From the NCBI GenBank assembly GCA_017454585.1, contig JAFTCU010000282.1:1-59938 (forward strand): a stretch of DNA of 59,938 nt, in the 5' to 3' direction. Below the pieces are notes generated by a model. That model was not told the origin of the DNA and did no database searches. It was given only the letters and a program-made list of their open reading frames with translations. Numbering within the stretch: position 1 is the stretch's first letter; every line of letters starts with the position of its first letter. Shown piece after piece: positions 8,901-16,683 of this stretch. The translations under genes and the position numbers were made by a program. This DNA comes from Thermoguttaceae bacterium (GTDB lineage: Bacteria > Planctomycetota > Planctomycetia > Pirellulales > Thermoguttaceae).

Positions 8901-9564
8901 TGTGAAAGTTTACCATCCGTGCAGCCCAACACCGGATCGAGTCGCCGCCGCGCTGGGTCACTCCCAGCTTTATGGATTCAGCCTGCGCCTGGTTCAGGAC
9001 CGCCGTGACAGCGCTTACCTCGCGACGGAAGGTTATTACGCCTCACTGGAATTTGAGCAGGTCATTGGAACTTACGTGTATCCGCGTTTCAACGCCCAGT
9101 TTAAAAAGTACTGGCTACTCTACGAACGCGCCGATATGTCAGGGCGTAACGTACTGAGCTTTACCTCCAGTTTCTCCTGGACGGGCGATAACACGCCGAT
9201 TTACGAGTCCTACTTCGCTGGTGGTTCCTCAACGATCCGCGGTTTCGAGTATCGTGGGGTTTCCCCGCGCCAGTACGGTTACACCGTTGGTGGAAATGTG
9301 ATGCTCCTGGCCTCCTTGGAGTATCTCTTCCCGATCACGGCCGACGATATGATCCGTGGCGTCATTTTCTGCGATACAGGTACGGTTGAGTCTGACCTGA
9401 AGCATTGGAACAGTAACTACCGTGTTACACTTGGCGCCGGTTTCCGTATTTCGATGCCGATGCTTGGTCCGGCACCGATGGCGCTTGACTTTGGTTTCCC
9501 GATTTGCCAGGAAGACGGCGACGAGAAAGAGGTATTCAGCTTCACGATGGGGCTTCAGCGGTAA
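5941..9564 (+). CDS. bamA: Outer membrane assembly factor BamA (Omp85), long form
   Basis: The product is 1207 residues against about 800 in proteobacteria. After a membrane-spanning or signal segment (about 21-40) and a low-complexity stretch (about 45-175) come four clear POTRA repeats: TIVDVQIIGNERHT, VLRYLRFQGNGGI, LRIGKTTFIGNKIT and AKIRQIRFVGNSKF. A fifth starts at YRVGRVNVLIEGEF. About 300 residues rich in Ser, Ala, Gln, Glu and Pro follow (about 590-885) before the 16-strand barrel domain. The barrel has the signature GGSSTIRGFEYRGV (the lid-lock VRGF/Y type motif) and VTLGAGFRISMPML. The chain ends FSFTMGLQR, without the usual terminal aromatic residue. BamA folds and inserts outer-membrane barrels, and its presence marks a diderm cell. 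Its clients could include the autotransporter-type protein at 17861. Confidence 0.92.
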   Translation: MTRTQSNKTERKTLQTLWSEFGFGLVCLFVISFLLVHLAGTGVRADVGTPSAYYMPKDPANIQPGTFSPEGNFSNASQGNGGTQKSEEVSDPGDLLSARSQNSPGSAELSAGRNRQEDILPETSAMEIAPVNTPVGADAESILTGNDQPVGALPSEQTLDSASAAQPENALTKGNEHEGKTIVDVQIIGNERHTTEKIMQQIHMRQGHTFKSMNLDEDILRLNQSRLFTLVEPYIRSVPGGVIVMFKVKERPVLRYLRFQGNGGIMIGTLEKECGLVTGKPFSPYDVEEGRKKLETFYHSRGFARVSIKTIQGDQQGDPGVIYLINPGPKLRIGKTTFIGNKITSAARLKTVIQSKPGFLWLFKGELQEESLQNDIQALEDYYRRLGFFYARIGRKVKRTSEDGWNDVTFVINEGPQAKIRQIRFVGNSKFASEMLMSDMEIEEGRAYNKDRLDLSIVKVRRRYGREGYVFANINAEAKILDDPGQCDIVFSIQEGKIYRVGRVNVLIEGEFPHTQISTVLNRLSVKPGDLVNVNELQQSERRIRASQLFATDQAQGKMPKIVYSPPELAQEAEVAAQVGSKADASGTTDHRQPQNGSAGSASTSAGKASVGGGAGRDAVSGTHSVLKQTVADVEEDFQLGQNEALLDVNIHTIMRPKESSDTTDETSEENLAGENSDDPEMEKYWCMEFVDRESGETFRTYEFPESDADLYLNGRVSVSNDDPSYASRPVNFRETSQPVTRIVHYPNSTGGQAASGSVPLTRIEVAEDEELSGTTSAGQTSQQTNAPEWASQASAEAAPAEQVADVYPRTGQMMSPPPQPGINNTDVTPYTQPIGDPSMDGYTLGDWQRQSLPITAEMEETTTGRVMFSLGVSSDSGLVGSVVVDEQNFDIRRWPTRWSDIKNGTSWRGRGQHFRLEATPGTEVSRYVVSFDEPYLFNSQIGLGMSAMYYERNYKPWDERRIGGQFNLSRALTHDMRAYLGFRGYDVKVYHPCSPTPDRVAAALGHSQLYGFSLRLVQDRRDSAYLATEGYYASLEFEQVIGTYVYPRFNAQFKKYWLLYERADMSGRNVLSFTSSFSWTGDNTPIYESYFAGGSSTIRGFEYRGVSPRQYGYTVGGNVMLLASLEYLFPITADDMIRGVIFCDTGTVESDLKHWNSNYRVTLGAGFRISMPMLGPAPMALDFGFPICQEDGDEKEVFSFTMGLQR

Positions 9565-9611
9565 ATTTGGGACTCGTTTCTGTGCCATCACCAAAAAGTT
9601 CTTAAAAGAGA

Positions 9612-9661
9612 GACCTCCCGGGGGAACGTGATTTCAAAATGTTCCTTCATTTTGGGAGGTC
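9612..9661. other. Long hairpin between bamA and the lipoprotein gene
   Basis: GACCTCCC (9612-9619) pairs with GGGAGGTC (9654-9661), and inside it GGAAC pairs with GTTCC. No T-run follows, so it may be a weak terminator, an RNA processing site or a folded 5' leader. The flanking stretch 9565-9796 shows nothing else convincing. Confidence 0.4.
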
Positions 9662-9796
9662 ATTCCCAAAAAGATTCAAAAGTTCTGTTTTTGCGGATTA
9701 ATCGAGTAAAAATCCTGAATTTTCTGTAAAAAATTTCCCCCGGCTCCTTCCCAGCAAGACATTTATGTGCTAAAATTAAACTGGAGGGAGTGTGTG

Positions 9797-12424
9797 ATGC
9801 TCATTCAGGGATTGGATCAAAGCAGAGGATTACGGTTTTTTCAGGGAGTGCTGGCTGGCCTGGCACTCGTCCTTTGGTCGGGTTGTGCCTCGCATCCCAC
9901 TTATCGCTCTAACTATTCCGGCTCGGCCAATCTTGCTCCCGGAAATACCACTCCCGAATTTTCTTCCGATCCGGCCCCAACCACGCCGCCATACATTTCA
10001 AGTACCGCTACGCCCGGGGACCCAAACAAACCTTTGCAGGACTCACGCTCAACCACGGTCGTTCCGGCTACTACTTCCCAGCAGCCCCGCGGTTCCATTT
10101 GGTCTCAGACGGATCTTCTCCTTGGTCCCAGGAACGTGATCGCCCGGCCTGGCTCCGAAGTTATTTTGACGGCGGGTTTGCGTGACAAAACAGGTCATCT
10201 TCTCACCAACCAGCGCATTGATTGGAATATCACCCCCAATAGTGTAGGGCATTTTTCCCAGATTCAGGAACGGGAATTGAGAAATATTCTCGTTTTTGAT
10301 TTTGTGAAGCCGAAAATCATTTCGGATACGCAAGCGGTTACGACAACTTCCCGGTCGGAAATCACGTTGGATCGCGGAACTCCAAACCTGAACGACGATA
10401 TCGTGGTCCGCCGTGGGGAATCGTGGATTTCTGTCACGTCTCCGCGTGAGGGCATGACGGTTGTAAACGCTTCGGCGACCCAGCAGTCGGATGGGGTCTG
10501 CAAAACGCAATCTTCTCGCATTGTGTGGGTTGACGCGGCCGTAAAACTTCCAGAGTCGAGGGTTCTGGATTTCGGCAGTTCATATACACTGACAACGGCT
10601 TTGCGTCGTGTCAGCGATGAACGACCGCTGGAGCGCTGGCGTATTCGTTACCAGATCATGGGAAATTCTACGGCAACTTTCGGTGACGGAAACAAAATGC
10701 TGGAAGTTTACACGAACTACCAGGGCGAGGCCAAAGTCACGATGCGTCAGCCAATCGCGAGGCAGGAAGAAACCCTCGTCAACATTCAAATCATCAGACC
10801 GGCCGATGAAAACTTTAGTGAGGCCGTAATTGTTCAGGAATCCAAACTGCATTTCAGCTGGAGACCAAACACCATTAATATTCAGAAAACCATGCCGAGC
10901 GAGGCTCATATTGGTGAAATTGTTCCGGCAACGATTTTTGTGACGAATCTGACGAACCAGCCGCTTCAGAACGTTCGAATCGTGGACATCTCACAGCCGG
11001 GTCTGGTTCTTAAAGGGGCTGGTCCGCTTGGAAGTGATGCGCCGGAAGGCCGCCAGTGGCTAGTAACATCGCTTGCTCCCGGGGAGACTTACACGATCCA
11101 GTTGAACTACCGTATTGAACAGCCCGGTTCCTACCTCTCCTTTTCGAGGGTTCAGACCCAAAAAATGGGAAGTGATTTGACTGTTGAGTGTTCTGCGCAG
11201 GTTTCTGCGGGAAGTGACACTTCGCCGTACCAGCCGGAACTTCCAAAGGCTGCGCCAGCTGCCGTTCCTCCGGAACCCTATTCCTCCCCGGCAACTACAA
11301 CCCCGGAAGGTAGTCCGAATTCCGGTTCCGGCGACCTTGCTGACCCGTTTGACGGCACGACGAAAGCCCTTCCGCCGCCGCCAGATTCTACGGAAGACGT
11401 TTATGTCCCTGGTGGTTCGGCTGACTCGGCGCCTGCCACACCTCCGCTGAAGTCGGAAACTTCTGGCACGGAATCAAAAACATCGGAAATCGCTTCCCAG
11501 AGTCCGCAGTACGCGCCGGTTTTTCCGAATGAAGATCCGGACGCCCAGCTCGGGCTGGATATTGTTGCGCCGGCGCGTGTAAAGAACGGCGAGACGTTCC
11601 GAGTTTTCATCCAGCTGGCCAATCGCACGATGATGGATATGCATAATGTGGGGATTCAGGTCGGGAATACTCGAGGGCTTTCGAATCAGAATCCGGATGG
11701 TGACCTGAATTTTGTCGAGCGAAATATCCAGGTGGTCCCGCAGCAGAAAATGACACGTATTCGGACAGACTTCGTAGCGACCGTCAGCGGCGATCAAGTG
11801 ATAGAAGTCAAATTGATCCTTTCCAACGGAAAAGAATACCGACGTGAAGCGAGGTTGCGGGTTCTGGAAAAAGATGGTTCCGAACCGGCCAAATCCGAGG
11901 AAATCGCTCCACCTGTGAAAGAGCAGGTTCCCTCGGCCGCGGATGCTCCCGAGATACCGCCTCTGGCACTTCCGGAAACCAAACAGGAAAAAACAGCCGA
12001 AAAAACGGAAGAAAACACCACGATCGGCGATCTTTTGGGGGTGAATTCGTCGGACAATTCCGGGTTGACGATCTCGCTGAAAGAGTCTGATTCCGACTTG
12101 AAAGCCGGGGATTCATTCAGTTATGATCTGAAAATCGCAAATTCAAGGAGTGAAACGATTAAAAAGATGGTGGTTCTGTTCGCTCTGCCGACAGAAAACG
12201 CTGTGATCCAGAAAGACTCCGTTACGGGGCCGGGAAAAGCGGACCTGGATACAGCGACGGGGATGCTGAGCTTTACGGACATTCCAGACGTTACCCCGGG
12301 CAGCTCCGTTCAGTTTTCGATTCCCGTGAAAACGTTAAAAGCCGGGGCGTTTCAGGCACAGTTGAAGATTTTGGAAGATGGAACACCAAAGGCAGAGAAA
12401 GCACAGGAAACGAGAGTAAAGTGA
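9797..12424 (+). CDS. Large lipoprotein with DUF11-like (CARDB-type) beta-sandwich domains
   Basis: The ATG at 9797 follows GGAGGGAG at good spacing, so it is preferred over a GTG at 9767. Residues 1-35 form a lipoprotein signal ending in a lipobox (ALVLWSGC), which points to lipidation by Lgt and membrane anchoring; an lgt gene lies 450 bases downstream. The mature part (about 840 residues) alternates Pro/Ser/Thr-rich linkers with Ig-like domains. One near 365-450 has VPATIFVTNLTNQPLQNVRIVD and another at the C-terminus has DSFSYDLKIANSRSETIKKMVV; both resemble DUF11 domains of planctomycete surface proteins. A middle domain has FRVFIQLANRTMMDMHNVGI. It is probably structural or adhesive, with no enzyme motif. 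It ends one base before the stop of the convergent FliJ-like gene. Confidence 0.75.
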   Translation: MLIQGLDQSRGLRFFQGVLAGLALVLWSGCASHPTYRSNYSGSANLAPGNTTPEFSSDPAPTTPPYISSTATPGDPNKPLQDSRSTTVVPATTSQQPRGSIWSQTDLLLGPRNVIARPGSEVILTAGLRDKTGHLLTNQRIDWNITPNSVGHFSQIQERELRNILVFDFVKPKIISDTQAVTTTSRSEITLDRGTPNLNDDIVVRRGESWISVTSPREGMTVVNASATQQSDGVCKTQSSRIVWVDAAVKLPESRVLDFGSSYTLTTALRRVSDERPLERWRIRYQIMGNSTATFGDGNKMLEVYTNYQGEAKVTMRQPIARQEETLVNIQIIRPADENFSEAVIVQESKLHFSWRPNTINIQKTMPSEAHIGEIVPATIFVTNLTNQPLQNVRIVDISQPGLVLKGAGPLGSDAPEGRQWLVTSLAPGETYTIQLNYRIEQPGSYLSFSRVQTQKMGSDLTVECSAQVSAGSDTSPYQPELPKAAPAAVPPEPYSSPATTTPEGSPNSGSGDLADPFDGTTKALPPPPDSTEDVYVPGGSADSAPATPPLKSETSGTESKTSEIASQSPQYAPVFPNEDPDAQLGLDIVAPARVKNGETFRVFIQLANRTMMDMHNVGIQVGNTRGLSNQNPDGDLNFVERNIQVVPQQKMTRIRTDFVATVSGDQVIEVKLILSNGKEYRREARLRVLEKDGSEPAKSEEIAPPVKEQVPSAADAPEIPPLALPETKQEKTAEKTEENTTIGDLLGVNSSDNSGLTISLKESDSDLKAGDSFSYDLKIANSRSETIKKMVVLFALPTENAVIQKDSVTGPGKADLDTATGMLSFTDIPDVTPGSSVQFSIPVKTLKAGAFQAQLKILEDGTPKAEKAQETRVK

Positions 12425-12425
12425 T

Positions 12426-12812
12426 TTACTTGTGCTTTTTCTTGTATTCTTCGCGTTGTTTTTCCTCCAGCTTTTCAAACTTTTTGACTTCCTGCTCGGC
12501 CTGAAGTACCGTTTCGCGTTGACTCTCAACGACTTGGGTCAACGCATTTTGTTTTTGATGGATTTCTTCGAGTTTCTGTTTCAGGTGAGACTCGAACTGG
12601 GAATAAGCCTGCAACTGTGCCGCGTCGAACGTCCCTCCTCGCATAAGTTTTTCGCGTTCCACCTGTGAATCGCCAAGTTCTTTCTGGAGCTTTTCTTCTT
12701 CAGCGGCCAGCGCATTTTGCTGGGCCAAAAGGTCCGAGAGCGTCTGTTTTTCCGCATCGCGTTTGAACTCTTGAACTTTCTGAACGGCCTGGAGCCGGAA
12801 CTGGAACGGCAT
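12426..12812 (-). CDS. FliJ-like coiled-coil protein
   Basis: The product is 128 residues, almost wholly charged coiled coil, and starts MPFQFRLQAVQKVQEFKRDAEK, which matches the N-terminus of the flagellar export chaperone FliJ (and the related YscO). Family members regulate the FliI/FliH ATPase of flagellar or type III export. The start at 12812 is chosen because the next upstream codons lie in a repeat and do not fit the family. No other flagellar gene is in the window, and it sits downstream of lgt on the same strand with a 58-base gap. It could be part of a scattered flagellar set or a FliJ-like coiled coil with another role. Confidence 0.6.
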   Translation of the reverse strand: MPFQFRLQAVQKVQEFKRDAEKQTLSDLLAQQNALAAEEEKLQKELGDSQVEREKLMRGGTFDAAQLQAYSQFESHLKQKLEEIHQKQNALTQVVESQRETVLQAEQEVKKFEKLEEKQREEYKKKHK

Positions 12813-12823
12813 GAGGAGATCCC

Positions 12824-12870
12824 TTTTCGGCACAGCCGAAACCGGAGAACTGACAACTGATAATTGAAAA
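12824..12870. repeat. Compound intergenic repeat, copy 1 (palindrome plus TGACAACTGATAA tract)
   Basis: TTTTCGGCACAGCCGAAA at 12824-12841 is a perfect-armed hairpin followed by AACTGACAACTGATAATTGA. The same 18-base palindrome followed by an ACTTCTGACTACTGACTAC tract is found at 33266-33303. It lies between lgt and the FliJ-like gene. Confidence 0.6.
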
Positions 12871-14199
12871 CTACTCAACGCGACGCTTCGACCGAATCAG
12901 CAAAAACCACAAAACGGCCGCGGTCAGCAAAAGGACGAGCGAAACGTTCTGCGAAATGGTGAATTTCGTCCCGAGGGCATTTGCTTCGTCGTTTCGAATC
13001 ATCTCAAGAATGAATCGGGTCAAGGGGTAAATCGTCAGGAAAAGGAGGGCAACCTCCCCATCCCAAATCATTCCCGGTTTGTTTTGGCTTAGCCGGAACC
13101 GAGAGTAAATGAGCAAAATCACGCAGATTACGGCCGCGTTCAAACTACTGTAGAGTTGGGTAGGATAAACCGCCAGACTGGTGGGTCCTGCATTCTGAGT
13201 CGTGACCCACGATTTGGTAAGCGTCTGCCCGTTTCGGTCGATTTCCAGCGTGATTTTCCCCTGGTCCCGCGTTTCCCAGATGAGGAAAGAAATGACCTGC
13301 ATACGTGAGGGATTGATGCGTTTTTCATTCACGTTTAAAATTCGGTCGCCGGGTTGTAGCCCCACTTTCTCTGCGAGGCTTCCCGGCTGGATCTCCAGGA
13401 TGGAGGTCGGAGCAGTCTGCGTGAAATCATCATCAAGACACATCCCGTAGTAAAAAGCATTCGAATCCAGATCGATTTTTCCTTCTTCGAGCTGGCGGTT
13501 AAACGGCGGACTGCCGGCAGGAAAGCGTACACCCCAAAACTCGTGCGCGGGGTCACACATTCCACCGAAACAGCATCCATTCAGAAAACAGCCTATCCGA
13601 CCGAGTGCCAAACCTAGCATCATAGACGGGGCCAGGAGGTCCAGCATTCGGGGAATGGAAAGTTTTTTCACGAGCATGTAGATCCCGCCGCCGAGTATTC
13701 CGCCGATGATCGAGCCGTAAACGACCAACCCACCGCCAGGGATATTGGCGATTCGGGCGAGGGTTTCTCCCAGAGTTGGGGCCTGAAAGTCAGACCAGTA
13801 CTCAATGACGTAAAACGCTCTCGCGCCGAGAAGTCCGCAAATGCAAACAACGAAAGCAACGGAAAAAACGTTTTCAGCCGTGAAACCGAATTTCTTCGCC
13901 CGAAATGCCGCGAGGCAGTACGCCAAAACAATTCCCAAGAGCATCATGGTCCCGTAAGACTGAACGGGGATCCCCGCCAGTTTCCCGACTCTCGGAAGGA
14001 AAAAACAAATCACTGCCCCACCCAAAAGAGCGAGGAACAGATTGGTCAGGAATTCCGATGCGGATTTCTTCGGAGAAAAAAACCAGTACCAGACACTTGC
14101 CGCGGCAGTTCCCACGAGCCAAAGAATCATGAGGAGGCCAAAGCCGAAAACCGGGAGGCCGAACACATCGTACGGAATGTAAAAAAGGGTCTGATGCAT
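12871..14199 (-). CDS. lgt: Prolipoprotein diacylglyceryl transferase with an inserted PDZ-like domain
   Basis: Lgt moves diacylglycerol from phosphatidylglycerol to the lipobox Cys of prolipoproteins in the inner membrane. Family motifs are present: GARAFYVIEY, GGGLVVYGSIIGG (155-167), the signature GRIGCFLNGCCFGG (200-213), YPTQLYSSL (345-353) and FILEMIRNDE (396-405). The product is 442 residues instead of about 280, because 216-340 inserts a soluble segment between the signature and the YPTQLY helix. Within it, SILEIQPGSLAEKVGLQPGDRIL (266-288) and KRINPSRMQVISFLIW are typical of a PDZ domain. The insertion should lie on the periplasmic face near the lipobox site. Nearby lipoproteins are the DUF11 protein (9797) and the RND adaptor (43873). 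Confidence 0.92.
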   Translation of the reverse strand: MHQTLFYIPYDVFGLPVFGFGLLMILWLVGTAAASVWYWFFSPKKSASEFLTNLFLALLGGAVICFFLPRVGKLAGIPVQSYGTMMLLGIVLAYCLAAFRAKKFGFTAENVFSVAFVVCICGLLGARAFYVIEYWSDFQAPTLGETLARIANIPGGGLVVYGSIIGGILGGGIYMLVKKLSIPRMLDLLAPSMMLGLALGRIGCFLNGCCFGGMCDPAHEFWGVRFPAGSPPFNRQLEEGKIDLDSNAFYYGMCLDDDFTQTAPTSILEIQPGSLAEKVGLQPGDRILNVNEKRINPSRMQVISFLIWETRDQGKITLEIDRNGQTLTKSWVTTQNAGPTSLAVYPTQLYSSLNAAVICVILLIYSRFRLSQNKPGMIWDGEVALLFLTIYPLTRFILEMIRNDEANALGTKFTISQNVSLVLLLTAAVLWFLLIRSKRRVE

Positions 14200-14259
14200 G
14201 ATGGTTTTTTATTCCTGGGGATTCCGTTCCTGATTTTTGGACTTTGGTCGTTAACTCAA

Positions 14260-15150
14260 CTAAAGGTCCAAACGCCACACCGCGCCCTGCTTGGCCTCAA
14301 CGATTTTGAACCGGTTCTGGTTTGGCTCGTAATCTGGGCCTTTATTGAGCACGCGGTAGTCACGCATGAAGAGTTTGAACTCAGCCTGCTTCGGGGAAAG
14401 CGTCGCGTTCACCAGGCCAATATCGCCCCAGTGCCCGTTGGAGGGTAGGATCAAGGCTTTCACTCCGTCCTTTTCGTAGGTGGTCCAGTAGTGATGATGG
14501 CCGTTGATGTACCCCGCCACGCAGTCGTTCGCCTTCAAAATGTCGGCGATTTTGGTCTCATTCAGGTCGTGGTGCGCACCGACGATCACCGGTTTGGTGG
14601 AGGCCTTGAGCGTTTCGTTCAGGAAATCGCGCTGATCGTCCAGAATCTCGCCCGGCGTGATCCAGCGCGTGGTTTCCGGCGGCTCGATCAGCGAGTCGAG
14701 CATCAGGAAATCCACGTTTTCCGTCTCGACACGAAAAACGAGCCGGTCCTTCATGAGCGACTTTTCAGCGTGTTCCGGAAAAACCTCAGTGAAATTCTCG
14801 CGGCGGTCGTGGTTTCCCATGCAGGTCGTCCACGGGATCCCCGCGGCGTCGAGCGGAGCCACCAGTTCTTTCAGGAGTTTGTAGTCTTCCAGTTTCCCAT
14901 ACAAAAACGCGAAGTCCCCGTAAATCAGCACGTGCCCCGGGCGGGGATTCATCGCGACGATTTCGGAAATGCTTTGCCGCATGAAGTCAAGCTGATGTTT
15001 CAGGTGCGGCGCGCAGTGCGTATCGGAAAGCAGAACGAGGTGGTTCGGATCGACCGAAACGGCCTCTTCCGCCAAAATGCGGCTGGCGAACGGCGTGGAA
15101 ACGCTTCCGGCCAGCATCGCGGCGAGGAAATTACGACGATTCATCATCAT
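14260..15150 (-). CDS. Exported calcineurin-type metallophosphoesterase
   Basis: The product is 296 residues with an N-terminal signal of twin-arginine look (NRRNFLAAMLAGS, cut near ASRILA). All five blocks of the two-metal phosphoesterase fold can be seen: LSDTHCA, IYGDFAFLYG, MGNHDRR, VGAHHDL and INGHHHYW. These bind two metal ions and hydrolyse phosphate esters or diesters. Exported members in planctomycetes often sit among sugar enzymes, and here the neighbour upstream is an exported FAD oxidoreductase (77 bases away, same strand). The substrate is unknown. Confidence 0.85.
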   Translation of the reverse strand: MMMNRRNFLAAMLAGSVSTPFASRILAEEAVSVDPNHLVLLSDTHCAPHLKHQLDFMRQSISEIVAMNPRPGHVLIYGDFAFLYGKLEDYKLLKELVAPLDAAGIPWTTCMGNHDRRENFTEVFPEHAEKSLMKDRLVFRVETENVDFLMLDSLIEPPETTRWITPGEILDDQRDFLNETLKASTKPVIVGAHHDLNETKIADILKANDCVAGYINGHHHYWTTYEKDGVKALILPSNGHWGDIGLVNATLSPKQAEFKLFMRDYRVLNKGPDYEPNQNRFKIVEAKQGAVWRLDL

Positions 15151-15226
15151 GGCTTTTTCTCCTGTTTTTTAGGTGGGATTTCAGGGCCGCTTTTAACGGA
15201 ACACCCGGTTAAAATTTCTGTTTGGT

Positions 15227-16651
15227 TTAGCAATTCGGCAGGAACGCGCCGAAATCCTTCAGCGCGGTTTGCAGCGTCTTCACGTTGATCTCGTGGACGG
15301 AGGTTTTCTCGGCGATGGCCCGTGCGGCCGCGATCCCCGCCGCCTGGCCCGTGATGTAACACCCGGGCATAACGCGCACCGAGCCGTGAACATAGTGGTC
15401 GCTCGAAATGCAGCGCCCGGCCGTGAGCAGATTTTCAAACCCCGCCGGAGTCAGCGTCCGGTACGGGATCCCGTAACTCTCGCCCTTTTTGTAACGGAAC
15501 GTCTCGTCGAACTCCTTGCGGTGCTGCGCGTATCCCTCCGAGGTCGGGTCGAGCGGGTGAATGTCGATCGGGTACGAGTACCGCCCGATCTCGTCCTCAA
15601 AAACGGCGCGCTCGCGGTAGTCTTTCAGGCTCAGCACGTAATCGCCGATGATTCGCCGCGTCTCACGGATCCCCATCAGCGAGCCGGTCTGGATCATCTG
15701 CGCGTTTTCAAAACCCTCGAGGTACTCGTTGAAGTAACGGGTAAACTCGCGCATACTCCGCCGGCACGTGATCAGCGCGTCGGTCACGGAACGTTCGTCG
15801 GTCCCGTCCACGTTGAACGCGTGGCCAATATTCCCACCGCCCAGGTCGCCGCCGAACTCGAACGCTCCGCAGAAATGCTCGTCCGGAACGCTGAACACGC
15901 CGTCGGCAATCGCCTGTTTGATCCGGAAACCCTGCGGCTGGACCATCCCTTGCGGCCGCGAGGCTTTTTTCCACTTTTCCCAGTCGATCCCGTTCCAGAC
16001 GCTGCACAGTGTGCCGGGCATCAGGCGGCCTTCCGCGTTTCCCTTTTCAAATTTCGCGCCCGCCCGGACGGCCAGATCGCCGTTTCCAGTGCAGTCGATG
16101 TAAACCTTGGCCCGCACCGCGAACATACCGGACGGCGCGACGCAGATCACGCAGTCGATGTGACCGTCCGAAACGATGGTTTCGCAGAACGTCGTGCAGA
16201 AGGTGAAATCCACGCCCGCCTCTTTCAGCAGCGCGTCGTAAACCCGTTTCAGCGCCTCAATATCGGTCGCGGGGCCTTTCAGAAGGCGTTCCTTTTTCAG
16301 CGCGTCCACGACCGTCTGACCGAAACCGCCGCAGAGGAAATTTACGCCGTCGCTCATCTGCATGAAGACCGGGACCAGTGCGGCCGTTCCCATCCCACCG
16401 AGGCAGGACTGGGCTTCCGCCAGAAAGACACTCACGCCCTGCTTTCTCGCCGCGACCGCCGCCGCAGCGCCGGCCGGACCACCGCCCGCGATGAAAACGT
16501 CCACGTCGTACTTGACCGGGAGCGATTTTGTGAACTGAACCTCATTTTTCCCGGAGACGTTTTCCGTTTCGGTCCCTTCCGAGGCGTTGGCGAGTGAACC
16601 GCTGGCCGCGAGAGATCCGGCGGCGAGCATCCATTGACGGCGGGTAAGCAT
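15227..16651 (-). CDS. Exported FAD-dependent oxidoreductase
   Basis: The chosen ATG at 16651 follows AAAGGATGGAAA and gives a twin-arginine-like leader (MLTRRQWMLAAGSLAASGSLANA). An alternative ATG at 16687 overlaps the panC stop as ATGA. The FAD-binding dinucleotide motif is VDVFIAGGGPAGAAAAVAA, followed by FLAEAQSCLGGMGT. The C-terminal second FAD motif is LLTAGRCISSDHYVHGSVRVMPGCYITGQAAG. This is the FAD-dependent oxidoreductase family (PF12831 type) that is highly expanded in planctomycetes and verrucomicrobia and has few characterised members. The start nearly abuts panC, so the two may be co-transcribed, although the functions appear unrelated. Confidence 0.85.
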   Translation of the reverse strand: MLTRRQWMLAAGSLAASGSLANASEGTETENVSGKNEVQFTKSLPVKYDVDVFIAGGGPAGAAAAVAARKQGVSVFLAEAQSCLGGMGTAALVPVFMQMSDGVNFLCGGFGQTVVDALKKERLLKGPATDIEALKRVYDALLKEAGVDFTFCTTFCETIVSDGHIDCVICVAPSGMFAVRAKVYIDCTGNGDLAVRAGAKFEKGNAEGRLMPGTLCSVWNGIDWEKWKKASRPQGMVQPQGFRIKQAIADGVFSVPDEHFCGAFEFGGDLGGGNIGHAFNVDGTDERSVTDALITCRRSMREFTRYFNEYLEGFENAQMIQTGSLMGIRETRRIIGDYVLSLKDYRERAVFEDEIGRYSYPIDIHPLDPTSEGYAQHRKEFDETFRYKKGESYGIPYRTLTPAGFENLLTAGRCISSDHYVHGSVRVMPGCYITGQAAGIAAARAIAEKTSVHEINVKTLQTALKDFGAFLPNC

Positions 16652-16683
16652 TTTCCATCCTTTCATTCGTTGAACTTTAAGGT

